From Cyprinodon diabolis (lineage: Eukaryota; Chordata; Actinopteri; Cyprinodontiformes; Cyprinodontidae), in assembly GCA_030533445.1 (NCBI GenBank), contig CM060078.1, positions 27,660,091 to 27,724,090 on the forward strand: DNA of 64,000 nucleotides. Reading direction: 5' to 3'. Below the pieces are notes generated by a model. That model was not told the DNA's origin. It saw only the letters and a program-made list of their open reading frames with translations, and searched no databases. A program made the translations under genes and the position numbers. Shown here in pieces: positions 24,244 through 36,255 of this stretch (positions are counted from its first letter, which is position 1; each line of letters opens with the position of its first letter).

Positions 24244-24816
24244 TACGACGGAGTATTAGGGCCACACATGAAGAGAAAAAATATTTTTGCCATGACGAGA
24301 TTAAAGTCGACAGGGCGAGTTTAAAGTCAACATGTCGACATTAAACTCAACATTTCGAGAATAAAGTTGAAATGTCATGTTGAGTTTAATCTCGACGTGT
24401 CGACAATAAAGTTGAAATTAGTTCAAGAGAGCCAACCGCTGCACAGGATACATGCACATAATCCAGAATCAGACATGCCTTGTGTAGATGATTTGGTCAA
24501 ATTGTACTTTCTGTGATGATTATACAGTTATACAGTTGCAGCACGTCAAAGACTACCTTCACTCTTAAAACGCAGACTGCAGCTGTGGAGCGCGGTTGCT
24601 CTTTTCTCCAAACGCAGACTGCAGCTGTGGAGCGCGGTTGCTCTTTTCTCCAAACTTTGGAATGGCGAGATTAAAGTCGCCACGATATATCAACTTTATT
24701 CTCGAAATGTTGAGTTTAATGTCGACATGTCGACTTTAAACTCGCCCTGTCGACTTTAATCTCGTCATGGCAAAAATATTTTTTCTCTTCATGTGTGGCC
24801 CTAATACTCCGTCGTA
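24244..24816. mobile_element. MITE with ~120-bp inverted ends and 6-bp target duplication
   Basis: The ends are near-identical inverted repeats beginning TACGACGGAGTATTAGGGCC and extending over 110 bp. The element is flanked by a perfect direct repeat cgaaag (24238-24243 and 24817-24822). Inside are approximately 20-bp sub-repeats of the type (t/g)tcgacattaaactcaaca and a tandem 42-bp duplication (24568-24609, 24610-24651). No open frame of note is present. It lies about 420 bp upstream of the def6 start. Confidence 0.85.
24568..24651. repeat. 42-bp tandem duplication
   Basis: Two identical adjacent copies of a 42-bp unit starting aaacgcagactgcagctgtg, inside the MITE at 24244-24816. Confidence 0.9.
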
Positions 24817-25269
24817 CGAAAGACGTGCATGGCGGTTTTTTTTTTGGCTTGATCTCTAAGGTGTTCTTGGGACGTTGTCAGATTATTTTCTTGCAGTTTT
24901 AATGACGTCATAGCAACAAATTCATTGTATTTTAATGAATTGTAGGCTACTCAGCCCCCGTTTTATAAACTTATAAATTAAAAATCAGCATCCCATTTTG
25001 TGTGAGAGTGAAGCCACTGTTGAAAATATTATAAGAGGTGCCACTTATATGGTTTGCTATATGGTGTTTACACAAACACCATATAGGACACAAAAAGCCC
25101 TTCAGGTGATAAAAACAAAACAAAACACAAACTCCTAATATATACATCCTAAAACATGAATTTAAGATTTTTTTTTAAATTTTACAAAACAAATTGTCAT
25201 TTACTTTTTAATAGATAATTTTAACACAAACCTATTAGATAAACCATATGATGCAAATTCATTTATATA

Positions 25270-25859
25270 GTGTTACAGTCTTGGTTCTATTATGTTTGCT
25301 CTTGTGTATTCTGTTTTACCTTGTTCTATGTTTTCTATTTTTTGTGGTTTCATTCTTATTTTGTTGTGTTTTCTGGTTATTTTCAGTTCTCAGGTTTTTA
25401 TTTGTTGTCCTCTGATGTCCTCTTGAGTTCTCCTTTTTTCTCTTGCTCCTTTCTTGTTTCTGCTCTGCTCACACCTGCTCCCAATCTGCTCGTTAGCTCT
25501 CCCTTTGTTTCAGCCTCCCATAAATACTCTCTCCGTGCAGTTGTTCAGTGCTGGTTCCTCGTCATACTACCTCCAACTCCGTCTCTCTGAGCCTTCCTCC
25601 TTGTGATTGTTATCACCCTGATGTCTCCAGGTTTTCTGGTTCGTTTTAACAGGTTTTCTTGCTTGGATTTTTTGACTCCTGGTTTCCTGTTTGTTTGGAC
25701 TTTGTTTTCATTTTTGAATTCCTGGTTTCCTGTTAGCTTGGACTCTGTTTTTCATATTTGGATTTTGGATAACCTGCTTCTGCATTCAATTAACTCATAT
25801 TTAAATCCACAAGAAATTCACCTCTGCCTCTGCTGAACAAACCACAACCAATCGTGACA
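25270..25859. repeat. Dispersed repeat family B, copy 1
   Basis: Begins tgttacagtcttggttct and ends aatcgtgaca. It shares cacacctgctcccaatctgc and flanking pyrimidine-rich blocks with 26668-27029. The TGT(T/C)A and TGACA ends suggest a non-autonomous DNA transposon. The open frame seen across it is a composition artefact. Confidence 0.55.
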
Positions 25860-26667
25860 TATAGTATTTATTTGAATACATAAACCTGATGATTATATAT
25901 TTTACATAAGTATTCCAAACAAGTAAAAAAGTAAAAAAACAACAGTCCACTGGACTTTTTTCCAAGTCTGAATACGTTTCGCTTCCCATTCAGGAAGCTT
26001 TTTCAATTTAAAGAGTCAGAAATAGCACTGCGTTTGAGGCTTTATAGAGAGGACCAAAAACAAAGCCTTGTTATGGCTTAGAAAACATCCAAATTGAACC
26101 TATAAATAAGCTTTATTAAGCGAATTAATATATATATCGTGTAAGGTTTACTAGATTTGCATTAAAATTATCTTAAGTGAATGGATATTTGTTTGCAATA
26201 AATTTACATTAATCTTAAATTTTGGGAGAAATCCTTTTGTGAATGCAGACTGAGCTGAAAGTCTTTTGCAATAAAATGGGGTCAGAATATGTGTTGCAAA
26301 GCAGTGCAGTTTACAGGAATTTATATATTAATTCAAGCTTCTCTTAATGACTGTGATAAATACCGTCTGTCTTGGGTGTAGTTTTTCCCTTACACAAAAA
26401 AAACAAAACAAAAAAAACAAAACAAGGAAGCCCTCATGGGTTTTCCCAAGCTTCCGGAATATAAATCGGAAACCAGGGGAAGTCTGTGATGTACAGTTCT
26501 GATCGATTAAATTAAAATTAGCATTTTTACATATATTCAGATACAAGATCTGTGGTAATTCTGAGGTTACTTTCCTGTTTTAACTCAAAACTGAGCCCAA
26601 CTTTTAAAAACCAGGGCAAAACCCTCCCATAGTAAAACTCCCATTTTGTTCGGGCATATCGGGGACT

Positions 26668-27029
26668 GTCATAGTTTTGGTTCTGTTCAAGTTTTATCTC
26701 TTGTTTTTAAATTCTTAGATATTTCCTTTTTGCCCTCTTGTGTCAGCCTCATTTTCCCTAGCTCCCTTCTTGCCTCTGTTCACACCTGCTCCCAATCTGC
26801 TAATTAGCCTGGTCTTTGTTTCTCTCTCCCATATAATCTCCTCCTGTTTAGTCACTCTTTGCTGGTTTGTCGTAATTTTTTGCCCCCTTCTTGTGACTAT
26901 TACTGGTTCTCAGATTTTGTGGATTTCAGTTTTGGATTTTTGCTTCTGTTAACCCTTTTTGGATAAGAAATCTGCAAGTAACATCCTTCAGCTTCAGTCT
27001 GCATTTCCGCCCTCCTTCCAACAATGACA
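26668..27029. repeat. Dispersed repeat family B, copy 2
   Basis: Begins tgtcatagttttggttctgt, contains cacacctgctcccaatctgc and ends acaatgaca. It is a shorter relative of 25270-25859 in the same orientation. Confidence 0.5.
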
Positions 27030-29820
27030 TTAACGACACACCGATGAGTCCAAATGAAGCTTTGAAACCTAACTTTACCAACTGTCAAATAGGGTGGTGG
27101 AAGGATCATTGTGTAAAAAAGGGAGTCTGTCTTTAAATGTTAACATTACTCACACTAAGTGCTAGACTATACTGTAAGTGTACCAGGAAAGAGTGGTCAT
27201 ATATCCTGCCAGAATTATCCCTGAAGAGTTTAATTAGCTATAAAAAAAAGGTTATGGTTGAACAACAACTTGCTAGGGACAATGTACACAGTGTTTCTGG
27301 AAATCTGTGCATTAAGCTTTTAAAAGTTGCATGCTGCAACTGTATTTTGCAATTTCAGAAAAAGGTAAGTATGGGAAAAGAAGGAAGTAATCAATAAAGC
27401 TCAAAATGAATGGGATATTCATGCTCATGATGATTGATTATGACCTCTCACCGGTACTATAGCTGTTGCTGTGATGTAACGTCAAAAAAAAAAAAAATAG
27501 GTCAAACATGAGCTGCACCATCACACAGAGAGCCTCCTCTTGGCTTGCTGCAGGAAAATGTAGGCTAATCAATAGAATAATTAGATCATGAAAATGGTTG
27601 TCATGGTTCCAGCTTATAGCAGCCGCCCCATGCACACATGTATCCAGTAAATATGATTTTAACACAGACTCTCTAAATCTATTGAATATTTTTTTCTAAA
27701 ATGAATGGGAAACCAGGAAGCTGTGTTTTATTTCTCACAGCTTTGTTTATGTTGTTTTTAAAGTCATCTTTTACCGGCTTTTAATCACTGGAGTCACAAG
27801 TGCCAGGCGGAATTGAGCCTTCATTCAGTTGGCTACTATTCAGAATTACTTGGCCAAAGATCTGGATAATGATTGACTTTTTACCTGACAAAGAGATTTA
27901 CAACTCTGGCACACTTCAGTGGGTTACACATAAAACCAAAGCTCTATAAAATGCAATCAGCATTTTTGAGGGCAAGAATGTGAAAAAATAACAACACACT
28001 GAAAACCACAATATGCATAACAACAGTTTATTATAAACAAATATTATACATATATGATTGCTAATAATGTGTTTGCATGCAGTCACTGCTGCATTGCACG
28101 GGTGCTTCCTCCATTTATACATTTAATTCATTCAAGGGCAGCAGACCTTGACATTTCCATCCCCTCCATGTCCAATCAATAAACTGTAATGAAGCAAAGA
28201 TTTTTCATTTATAGTAGACACATATATTTTACATTCTCAGCCATGCTGCTGATTGGAAGAACAGGTCATACACAATGTTAATAAACACAATATATAGTGT
28301 AGGTACACCATTTTAAGAGGGGGGATGAAGGCTAACCTATTTTTGTGCACAGAATTGCAAAACTTCCTTGTTATAAAAACACACAGCATTCATTAAGGAG
28401 AAAAAAACTCTTATTTCAAGATGGTGTTCATGCTAATTGGAGGCCAAACCGGATATTAGGCATGCCGTACATCTGGGAATAAATTAGTTTTTCCTCTGTG
28501 GGACCATATGATAAGGCTGTGACATCTGGAAAAGATAAATGCTGCTCAAATCCAGCTAAAGTGAAAGTGACTGCAGGCAGGTTTATATACAATATGAAAT
28601 ACCAGAGGGTTTCGGGGACGACGTCTTTGTGATGGGAAAATTAAATGAAGCAGATGGGAGCCTAAATGTTTGGAAAGGGGTGTCCTGGAGGGAATTGTGA
28701 CATTTTTAAGCAATGTTATCATCGTAGCTGCTGGTTATAGTCATTGCCTGCTCCTCTGATGCACATTTATAATGTTGCTCAGAATGGAACCGTTTTGGAT
28801 CCAACTCAATAGAAGATTCCTACACTGTCTGGAAATAGGTTTAGAATTTTTTTATATTTTCCAAGCCAGGAAAACTATGTGGAAAGAAAGCAAGATATTA
28901 GATGTGATTTGTATTTCCTGATGTTTTTGTTCACATATCCTTCCTCTGTGTGTCCTTCCTCTCAGTCTTCTTTGTCTTCCTGTGTCTTTACTTCCTTTTC
29001 CCTTTCCTCCTTCCTTATGCTCATTAGTTTCTGCCTAATATTTTGTCCTTTTTTTGTTTCTCTTCCTCTCTTTCTTTCTTTTTCATCTACTTCCTTCTCG
29101 GGTCCTTCATTAATCAATTGTTCCATTTCTTTCTTCCATCTTTATTCTTCTTTCCAAGCTGTGTTCAGCCTCCCTTTTCCCCTTATGTCCTTTTTCCTTT
29201 GTATCTAACGTTCCTTCCTTTCCAAGTTTCTAATTCCTTTTTTCATTCCTTCTGTCATTACTCTCCTTTCATCTATCCATTCTGCCTTTCTTTCCTCCTT
29301 AAAACTAAAAGCCTAAACAGTGCTTTCTTTTTTTTTTCTTCCCATAATAATTTATTTCAAGAAATCTGTGCAGGAACCATGAAAAGCTCAATTCAGACTC
29401 TCATGTCACAACTGCAAAAGAAGTTATCTCTCTTGTTAAAAATTAAGCAAGTGAACGTTTTTTTGCTCAGCACCCAATACTTTTAAAACTTACTTACAAA
29501 CCTCAAAGCTGAAGAAAAAGGAAGAAATCAGGAACCAGGTCTGTTTCCAAACATGTAGCATCATAGAATCTGGTAATATTCAACTTAGACGCGTTAAATT
29601 ATCAAGCTCTGAGCTACCCGTAGGACATTCTCATTCTTTGTTTTTCAGTTCAGCTTAAAAATAAAAGACTTAAAATGAATAACGGTCATGTGAAGGAAGG
29701 AAATTTCCATCTTTTAATATGATACATGAGTTTTAAAAGATCTGCTTGATGCTTTCTTCCTGTAGAAAGATGGCCTCACATATTAAGAACCCTTTGGTCA
29801 ACAGATCAGTAAAATCTTTA
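27030..29820. other. Gene-free stretch with pyrimidine-rich tract
   Basis: AT-rich DNA without a recognised gene. From about 28920 to 29340 the + strand is an irregular (CCTT/TTCC)-rich pyrimidine tract that creates long but meaningless open frames rich in Phe, Ser and Leu. Confidence 0.55.
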
Positions 29821-29829
29821 GATGGACCA

Positions 29830-30918
29830 TCAGTGCGCCACTACCCGTCCATGCTGTCTAGGTGCTAGTTTGTTGGCCAGCAGACAGGCCAGAGCGATGC
29901 CTCCTATCTGTGTGAAGGCTAATCCTAACACAGTTGCAGCAATGTGGAAGACATTGTCGTTGACCAAGCTGAAGACTTTACGAAAGCAGCCATGTGGGTG
30001 GATTCCTGCAGCAGCCACTCCGTCGTTGTCATCTGACAGGAGAGGACGATTCTTGCAGCCCTTCCGCCTCACGCAGCAGCTGTCTGGAAGGGACACCGAG
30101 GTACCGTTCTCCATGGGGACGAAGGTCATATGCTGGATGGCCCAGTCCGACGTCAGCCAGTCGCGCCAACCCTCAGCGCCGCAGCACTCCAAGGCCCTCT
30201 GAAGACTGTCTAGAGCGTCGGCACGGCCTTCATCTTCCGTGTAGCCTGCCACGGCTCGCTGCAAGCCACTGCGAAATCCTCCAGCAATGTCTTCGCGGTA
30301 GAAGAGCCCTGAAAGTCCAGCAGCCAAACCGGCAACTAGGGTGGCAAGTTGAAAGAACCCGTAGGCCCTAAGGACACAGGGCAAGTTTGCAGCCACCCCA
30401 AGGCAACCCAGGAAACCCCACGCAGTTACTGCAGCACCAGTAGAGAGAAGGATAAGCGGGGCGTTTGGGTACCGATTGGCTGACAGTGTCATGTAGTCCG
30501 CCAAAGAGATCTGTGCCCATACACCTAGGGTGAAGATGGCCAATCCAGCCGCCCAGAAGAGGCAGCTGAAAGCCAGGAGTCCCAGACGAAGGAGGTGCAT
30601 GACTCCCACTGGGCGACAGCACGGTGGGGCTGCACCCACCAGGGGAGGAGCAGGAGGCGCCAGGGATGCTTCTGAGCAAACAGATAAGGACAGACGCTGA
30701 AGCTGCTGGTGAAGCTGTTCCTCTTGTTCTTGGTAGGGAGGCAGCAGATAGCCTGGGATGGCAGAAGGTCGGCGAGGAAGCGGAGGAGGAGTGAGCAGGT
30801 TTACACCAAGTGGGGAGGAAAGTCGTCTGACAGCTAACTGCTCCCGCTCCAAGTCCAGAGCTCTTCTGCTGGGACTCGGCCGGGCCGAAAGCGAGTCGTA
30901 AGGCAATGCAGAGCTCAT
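29830..30918 (-). CDS. Intronless tetraspanin, TSPAN6/7-like, with long N-terminus
   Basis: One uninterrupted frame of 362 aa, start ATG 30918, stop at 29830. It has four membrane segments (about 109-132, 153-175, 184-206, 322-348). The large extracellular loop has the tetraspanin signature CCG (245-247), a second pair SCC (280-282), and Cys288 and Cys311, giving six loop cysteines. NGT at 271-273 is a possible N-glycosylation site. The NAPLILLSTG segment before TM2 and FTQIGGIALACLL in TM4 are nearest to the TSPAN6/7 group from memory of the family. Two features are unusual: the cytosolic N-terminus is about 105 residues (usually 10-20), with Pro/Ser-rich and Gln/Glu-rich stretches, and no intron is needed although most tetraspanin genes have several. 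The protein should act in membrane microdomains. The exact orthologue was not recognised. Confidence 0.85.
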   Translation of the reverse strand: MSSALPYDSLSARPSPSRRALDLEREQLAVRRLSSPLGVNLLTPPPLPRRPSAIPGYLLPPYQEQEEQLHQQLQRLSLSVCSEASLAPPAPPLVGAAPPCCRPVGVMHLLRLGLLAFSCLFWAAGLAIFTLGVWAQISLADYMTLSANRYPNAPLILLSTGAAVTAWGFLGCLGVAANLPCVLRAYGFFQLATLVAGLAAGLSGLFYREDIAGGFRSGLQRAVAGYTEDEGRADALDSLQRALECCGAEGWRDWLTSDWAIQHMTFVPMENGTSVSLPDSCCVRRKGCKNRPLLSDDNDGVAAAGIHPHGCFRKVFSLVNDNVFHIAATVLGLAFTQIGGIALACLLANKLAPRQHGRVVAH

Positions 30919-31079
30919 GATCCACGCTCAGGTTTTATCTGCTCTCCCCCCCTTTTTTTCACACACTCCCCCTTTTTGTCCGTCCTTTATTGAAGCCTTT
31001 CCACCTCCTCCTGCTTCTTCTTTACGACGGGTTATTAATTTGCCACCAAGAAAGCCGATGCCAAACGGAGTATAAATCA

Positions 31080-32470
31080 CAGTGATGGAATCCGCATTGA
31101 GTCTTTATCTGCATCCACAGCTGCCCTATTTATCCGTTTATTTGGAAACCGTTTTTCCACCTGCATGGTCAATGGTCCTTCCAATTCTTCCGCTGATGCT
31201 TATAACCCGAAGTCTGTCTGCTCACCGCTGCCCCTCGCTCTCATCAGGTGATTGCAGAGGGAGAATAGACCAATGGACACCCTCCTTCAGTGTGTAGGAG
31301 GCTTTCCTTTGAAGTTTATTGTTTTCCAATATAGAAACAGGCTGCAGAGAGCTAAAAACAAAATAATTAATTCTTGGGATTATATGCACACCTGTTGAAA
31401 GTCAAAAAATTGAAATAATACTTACCTTTTCACTATTTTTATACACCTTATTTAAAGCACTCAGGAAAACAAATATTAGGGAAGCCATCAGGAGTTAGAG
31501 TGAATGAGCAATTTAATTAAAATATAAACAATCCAGATATTTATATCTATTTATATGATTTATTTCAGTATTGTTTTAAGTAAATTGGTCCGTTTAAACA
31601 TCTTAAATACTAGAAAACATTTAAAGCTTTCTATCTAGCAAACATTATTTGTCTTTTGCCGTTAAAGTTTTAATTAATATTTATGGAAAAGTAATGATAT
31701 GCTTAACATATTAAAATAACTTGTCACTTAATATTTACTAGAAACAAAAATGCAGATTTATAATTTCATACTCAAACACTTTAATTGTAGCAAAACAAAT
31801 AAACAACATGCCATGTTATTTTAAGTAATCCAAGAACTGGAAATAGGAGTTAAATCAGTTTACAATGAAATTATTACAATTATACAACATTTTTGTGAAC
31901 ATCATAAAAGCCTACTTTCTCCTCTGTTACTACAGGCTGCTAAATATATGCGAAACAATTGTCTTTAATAAAGGATAGGGATTTATTTAGTTTTATGCAA
32001 GAAAAATATTATGAAACAGTCCCTTCCCTCCTCAGTCATTTAGAGCAATAAAGGGCTATAAACACTTGACATATTGATGAGTATAAAAGAGTTTTGTTTT
32101 TTTGTTTTAAGTTTAAAAAAAACAAAAAACTTTTGAGAATTTCAGGTTTGACTACTTGATGCCAATGCTGCTGTTGATGAGGGATTCACAAGAAATACGA
32201 AAAACCTCAGTTTTAAAATATATATATGATGGATTAGGGAGTTACAAAAATCTTAGATGTGAAATATTAAATCAAAATTAAAATGTTTGGCATCCAGTTT
32301 AAAAATAGAAACCTTTGATATTCATTATGGCTAAAACAAAAAACATTAACATCTAAGTAAAACTAAGTAACAACGTACAGTAGTAAAAACCTAGACTGTC
32401 ACAGTTTTATGCTTTTTTGGGCACAAATGTGTTAGCCTAATTCAATTTCCATCCAGACATATAAATGTAA
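31080..32470. other. Intergenic AT-rich stretch
   Basis: Sequence upstream of the tetraspanin start. No coding frame or clear repeat was recognised. Confidence 0.5.
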
Positions 32471-32479
32471 TTATGAGAA

Positions 32480-32775
32480 TTAAATTGCCTTTTGTGTCTC
32501 TGCTTCTGTCTCTTTGAACCCCAGTCGGCATCGGCAGATGGCCGTTCACACTGAGCCTGGTTCTGCTGGAGGTTTCTTCCTGCTACAAGGGAGTTTTCCT
32601 CTCCACTGTCGCTACAAGCATGCTAGGTGTAAAGAATTGCCTTCGAGGCAATGAGTTGATGCAATCAACTTTTTCCTTAGAGAACTTTGAATCAGTTCGA
32701 CTGTATGATCTGGATGAACTGTCTCTGTAAAGTGCCTTGAGATGATGTGTTTATAAATAAACTGAATTGAATTGA
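32480..32775 (+). repeat. Dispersed retroelement 3'-end repeat, copy 2
   Basis: Contains gagcctggttctgctggagg, ctccactgtcgctacaagca and an end tttataaataaactgaattg shared with the copies at 9692-10020 and 38228-38398. Confidence 0.65.
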
Positions 32776-32779
32776 AATT

Positions 32780-34530
32780 GCCCCATTTTGACTGGATAAT
32801 CCTCAGTTTTGTAAGGAAAAGTGGCTGGATTTGGTATTTAGTTTTTTTTTTTTTAGAAGACATGTTGGGGTGGTGGGTGGTTTGGGTCTTTGCCCTATTA
32901 AAGATTGATAACATTGACTTTGTTGCTTTATCAGTTTTCAAAGCCTTTAACTGTAAATACTACCTTAAAGTCATTTGAGAGCAATATATCTTACAATGTA
33001 TCTTGACTTCTGTTGAAACCAGATTGTTTTCTTCATTCTTTTTTTTGTCTTAAAGCTATTTAAAAACAGAAACATGTATTATGATATATTAGGAGTTAAT
33101 TTTCTCATATACAACTAAGAGAATCTTTATTAAGTCTTAACATTTGTTGCATGTTTGGAAGTTTTGAGTAGGATGGACATTGTTTAAGAGACTAGAAAAT
33201 GTTGATAAAATATGCTTTATTTTAAAAACACGGTATTTCTTCCAAAGCATTTTTGTAAAAACTAATGGATTGAATCCACTTTTATTTTTATATTGCAAAG
33301 TGCTGATGATTAGATAAAATATCACTTCTTAGTCAACATATGGACTCTAATTTAGCCTTTAATTTCATTTATTATATTATTCTACAGTGTCTAAACCTTT
33401 GGGATACCCTCCAAACACCTGGTGGTCTAAATATAGAAAGTCAATCTCAGACCAGTGACCCTTCCCTGCTTTTATTGTCTATTTATTGCAATCTGTCAGC
33501 TCGGTGGGCCACAGTCACTCCTTGGTCCCCCATTTAACGGATGGGGCGCTTTTATGGCGGTGATTCCTGATCACATGGCTGTCCCCCAACCGGCCATCCA
33601 TCCAGTCGGAGCTCATTAAAACCTCTCAGTTAATTAAACTCATTCAGACGCTCCCCTTTATAAGAAGCCCCATAACTCTGACATGATGACTGAGAGGGGA
33701 ATATGTGGGTAAACTGGAGGAGTGTGCAGGATAAGTATCCTCAGGCTGCAAAGATAATCAAAATTTAGCTAATAAAAACTGGACATGAGTTTTATTGGAT
33801 ATGTTTACTCTTTCTGGGATCTACAAACATAACTATAAACATTTGGAGGTTTGAGAAGGAAGTAGCACTCTTATCAGAATATGCAGTAAAATCAGATAAA
33901 ACAGTATAAGGAAAATCATCAACTGATATGAAGCCTGCAGACTTTGTACTTTCCTTTTTAAAAGTGTCATCACCACCTAATCAACAGGGCTGTATACAAA
34001 CTAAAAACTGTAAGAATTATACATTGATACAAATATATATTCTTGTGAAAAACTAAATTTATTTTAAAGAAATGTTCAAACATCCATGTCTTTTTTATTT
34101 ATTTATCCCGGGATAAAACAGCAATTAAGTTGGAAGTTTACCTTTTTTCCATTTAAACAAACATAACAAAAATGTACTTTTAATTTAAACCTGATATTTG
34201 TTCAAACTTTGCAAAGGAGACTTGACATCTTACAAATTTACAGACAAGAGTAATGCTTGGACTATTAAGTATTTATGCTATAGACCTATTTTAAAAGGTC
34301 AAGTAATATAAAAAATGGTAATTAAAATATTTCTGTACCTTTGTTAGTTACTTGAAGTGTTACTTTAAAAACTATAGAACACAGAAAATACTGTTAAAAT
34401 GTAGACAGGAAAGTTTCCCCCATGAAAGTTAAATTTGTGCAATCTCACTTTCTGATCACACTGTCATTTAAACTTTAGCTAAGAGGCTCCTCTAGTCATA
34501 ACATGCATAACATGTTGGCTGTTTTTACAG
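32780..34530. other. Intergenic AT-rich stretch
   Basis: No gene, RNA gene or complete repeat was recognised on either strand. Confidence 0.5.
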
Positions 34531-34538
34531 ATTTCTTT

Positions 34539-35085
34539 CAGCCAACCTGACTCCGCCAGATGGATTTGCTCTTTATATCCATCTGGAAACCTTCCGTTGA
34601 AGTAATTTTGGGAAGGGGCGAAAATAGTGGTTAGCTGTTGGCCTATGTTGGTGATAGACGGGCCAAATAAACCAATAAGATCAACGAAGCATATGACGTA
34701 CTAACAGAGCGACGACGAAAACACAATCACAAGCCAGGCTACTCTTGCCGAAACCAGTCGGGAGAAGAGCAAACACATCTTTTCCTCTGAGAAAAGCCTC
34801 CAGAGTGTTTTGCTCTTCTTTCAGTGAAGAAATACTCTGTAATTCCGATGAAACTTGCTCGATAGCCACGCTAACGCTAGTTTCATCGGCTGAAGCCGCC
34901 ATGTTCTTTAGACTGAACTGTCGCGCTTCTCGTTGCATCACACCTCAACCCGCCTCAAAGCCAACGCTGATTGGACGTTCATTTGGTGAACGGCTCCAAA
35001 TTTTCTTCAACGGAGTCTCCAGACTGATCTGCGAGTGAAACCTTGAAAGCTCGCGAGATCAGGATGGTCTCACGAGGCTACTGCT
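34539..35085 (-). mobile_element. Element carrying the RecQ-like helicase Q-motif and Walker A
   Basis: On the minus strand, ATG 34902 opens MAASADETSVSV.., reaching LKEEQNTLEAFLRGKDVF and ALLPTGFGKSS, a helicase Q-motif and Walker A (TGFGKS), before the frame ends at about 34681. No later helicase motif follows. The lower end contains a 9-bp hairpin (34556-34564 with 34578-34586), the upper end reads ctcacgaggctac. It is a truncated or non-autonomous element related to 19850-20401. Its exact ends are uncertain. Confidence 0.6.
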
Positions 35086-35089
35086 TCGC

Positions 35090-36100
35090 TTTATTACTTT
35101 TGTAACATTTCAAAAATATGGATATTTTGATTGCAAGAAACGCCAACTTGACTGAATATATTAAGAAAAATAACAAAAGTGCTTCTTTAAGAAATTCATG
35201 AAAAAGAGATTGAAAGAAAAACGTTTTTGGTACAATATAACTTTAGATGCATTAATGCTGATACTGGCATTTTTTTGTTTATAAACCTAAATATAATTGT
35301 TAACTAGGCTTATGAACTTTTCAACTTTACTTTTTAACATTTTAATTAGCTTTTTTTCTTGACATAACTTATTTATTAAGAGGTAATATATCATTCAAGG
35401 GCTGATCTAATTGGTCAAATGTGAAAAAAAGATGTACAGCCATGTAGCAGCATCTTTGCTGAATGGCTGGATATAGATATTGTGCTTCTAGACCTCACTG
35501 AGGGACAGACTCTATTTGTAAGGGGTATGCAAGTCATAAATAAATGCTAACTTTTCCTATAAAGGGTTAAAAGAGAACCCAAAGTAATGCTGTTTAAATA
35601 ATTTACCCCCAATGTGATATTTCTCTGTGTGACTTTAACCATATTAACTGGGAAAAGGGGGATTTCTAAAGAAACCTGCTCTCTTCCACAGATTTCATTT
35701 CTTTAGCCATTTAGATTTCCCAGAATGTTTTGTAGATTTTTAATAAAGAAAATATAAGTAATGTATACGGAGTGAACCCCTCACATTCTAATGAAATCTC
35801 TAACTTCACCCAGATCCACGTTGTTGTCGTGGTGCTTTCCCAGTGGCGACCTTTGAAGCTCTGATAAGCTCTACCTAGGAGACCTTTGACAGCACTAGAA
35901 ATCAATGGCGCCCAAACAAAAATGACACATTTTCACTTTGGGATATAATCAGTTTTGCTCCCAATGACGTGCACTGAATTATTTTGAGGATGCAACGAAT
36001 TTAAACGGTCACGCAAGTGGTGTAGTGTTGTATGAAGATAAAAAAAAATCACTCAAACACAAAAATATTCAAAAAATAAAGACACAAACACAACTTAGAG
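35090..36100. other. Intergenic stretch downstream of the zinc-finger gene
   Basis: AT-rich sequence. Nothing was recognised apart from the 3' UTR of the minus-strand gene beginning near 36100. Confidence 0.5.
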
Positions 36101-36108
36101 TTAAAATA

Positions 36109-36114
36109 TTTATT
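36109..36114 (-). terminator. polyadenylation signal of the TIN2-like zinc-finger gene
   Basis: AATAAA on the minus strand, 142 nt past the stop codon at 36256. Confidence 0.55.
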
Positions 36115-36255
36115 GAAGCTAATCTTTTGATGTTTGATAAAATTGTAAAGTACAAAATCCTACACTCTCAGAATGATTTCTATAAAAAAAAAATGTACCC
36201 ATAGTTCAATGGGATAAATGCAGCTCTCATTTGTTATCAGTCGTTCTGATCATGA

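Noticed and set aside
25270..25590. 106-codon frame (Phe/Ser/Leu-rich, membrane-like)
   Set aside because: Falls inside a dispersed repeat with a second, non-coding relative nearby; the hydrophobicity comes from T-rich DNA.
28879..29486. 109- and 147-codon frames rich in Phe and Ser
   Set aside because: Produced by the pyrimidine-rich tract; no motif, no splice context, composition-driven.
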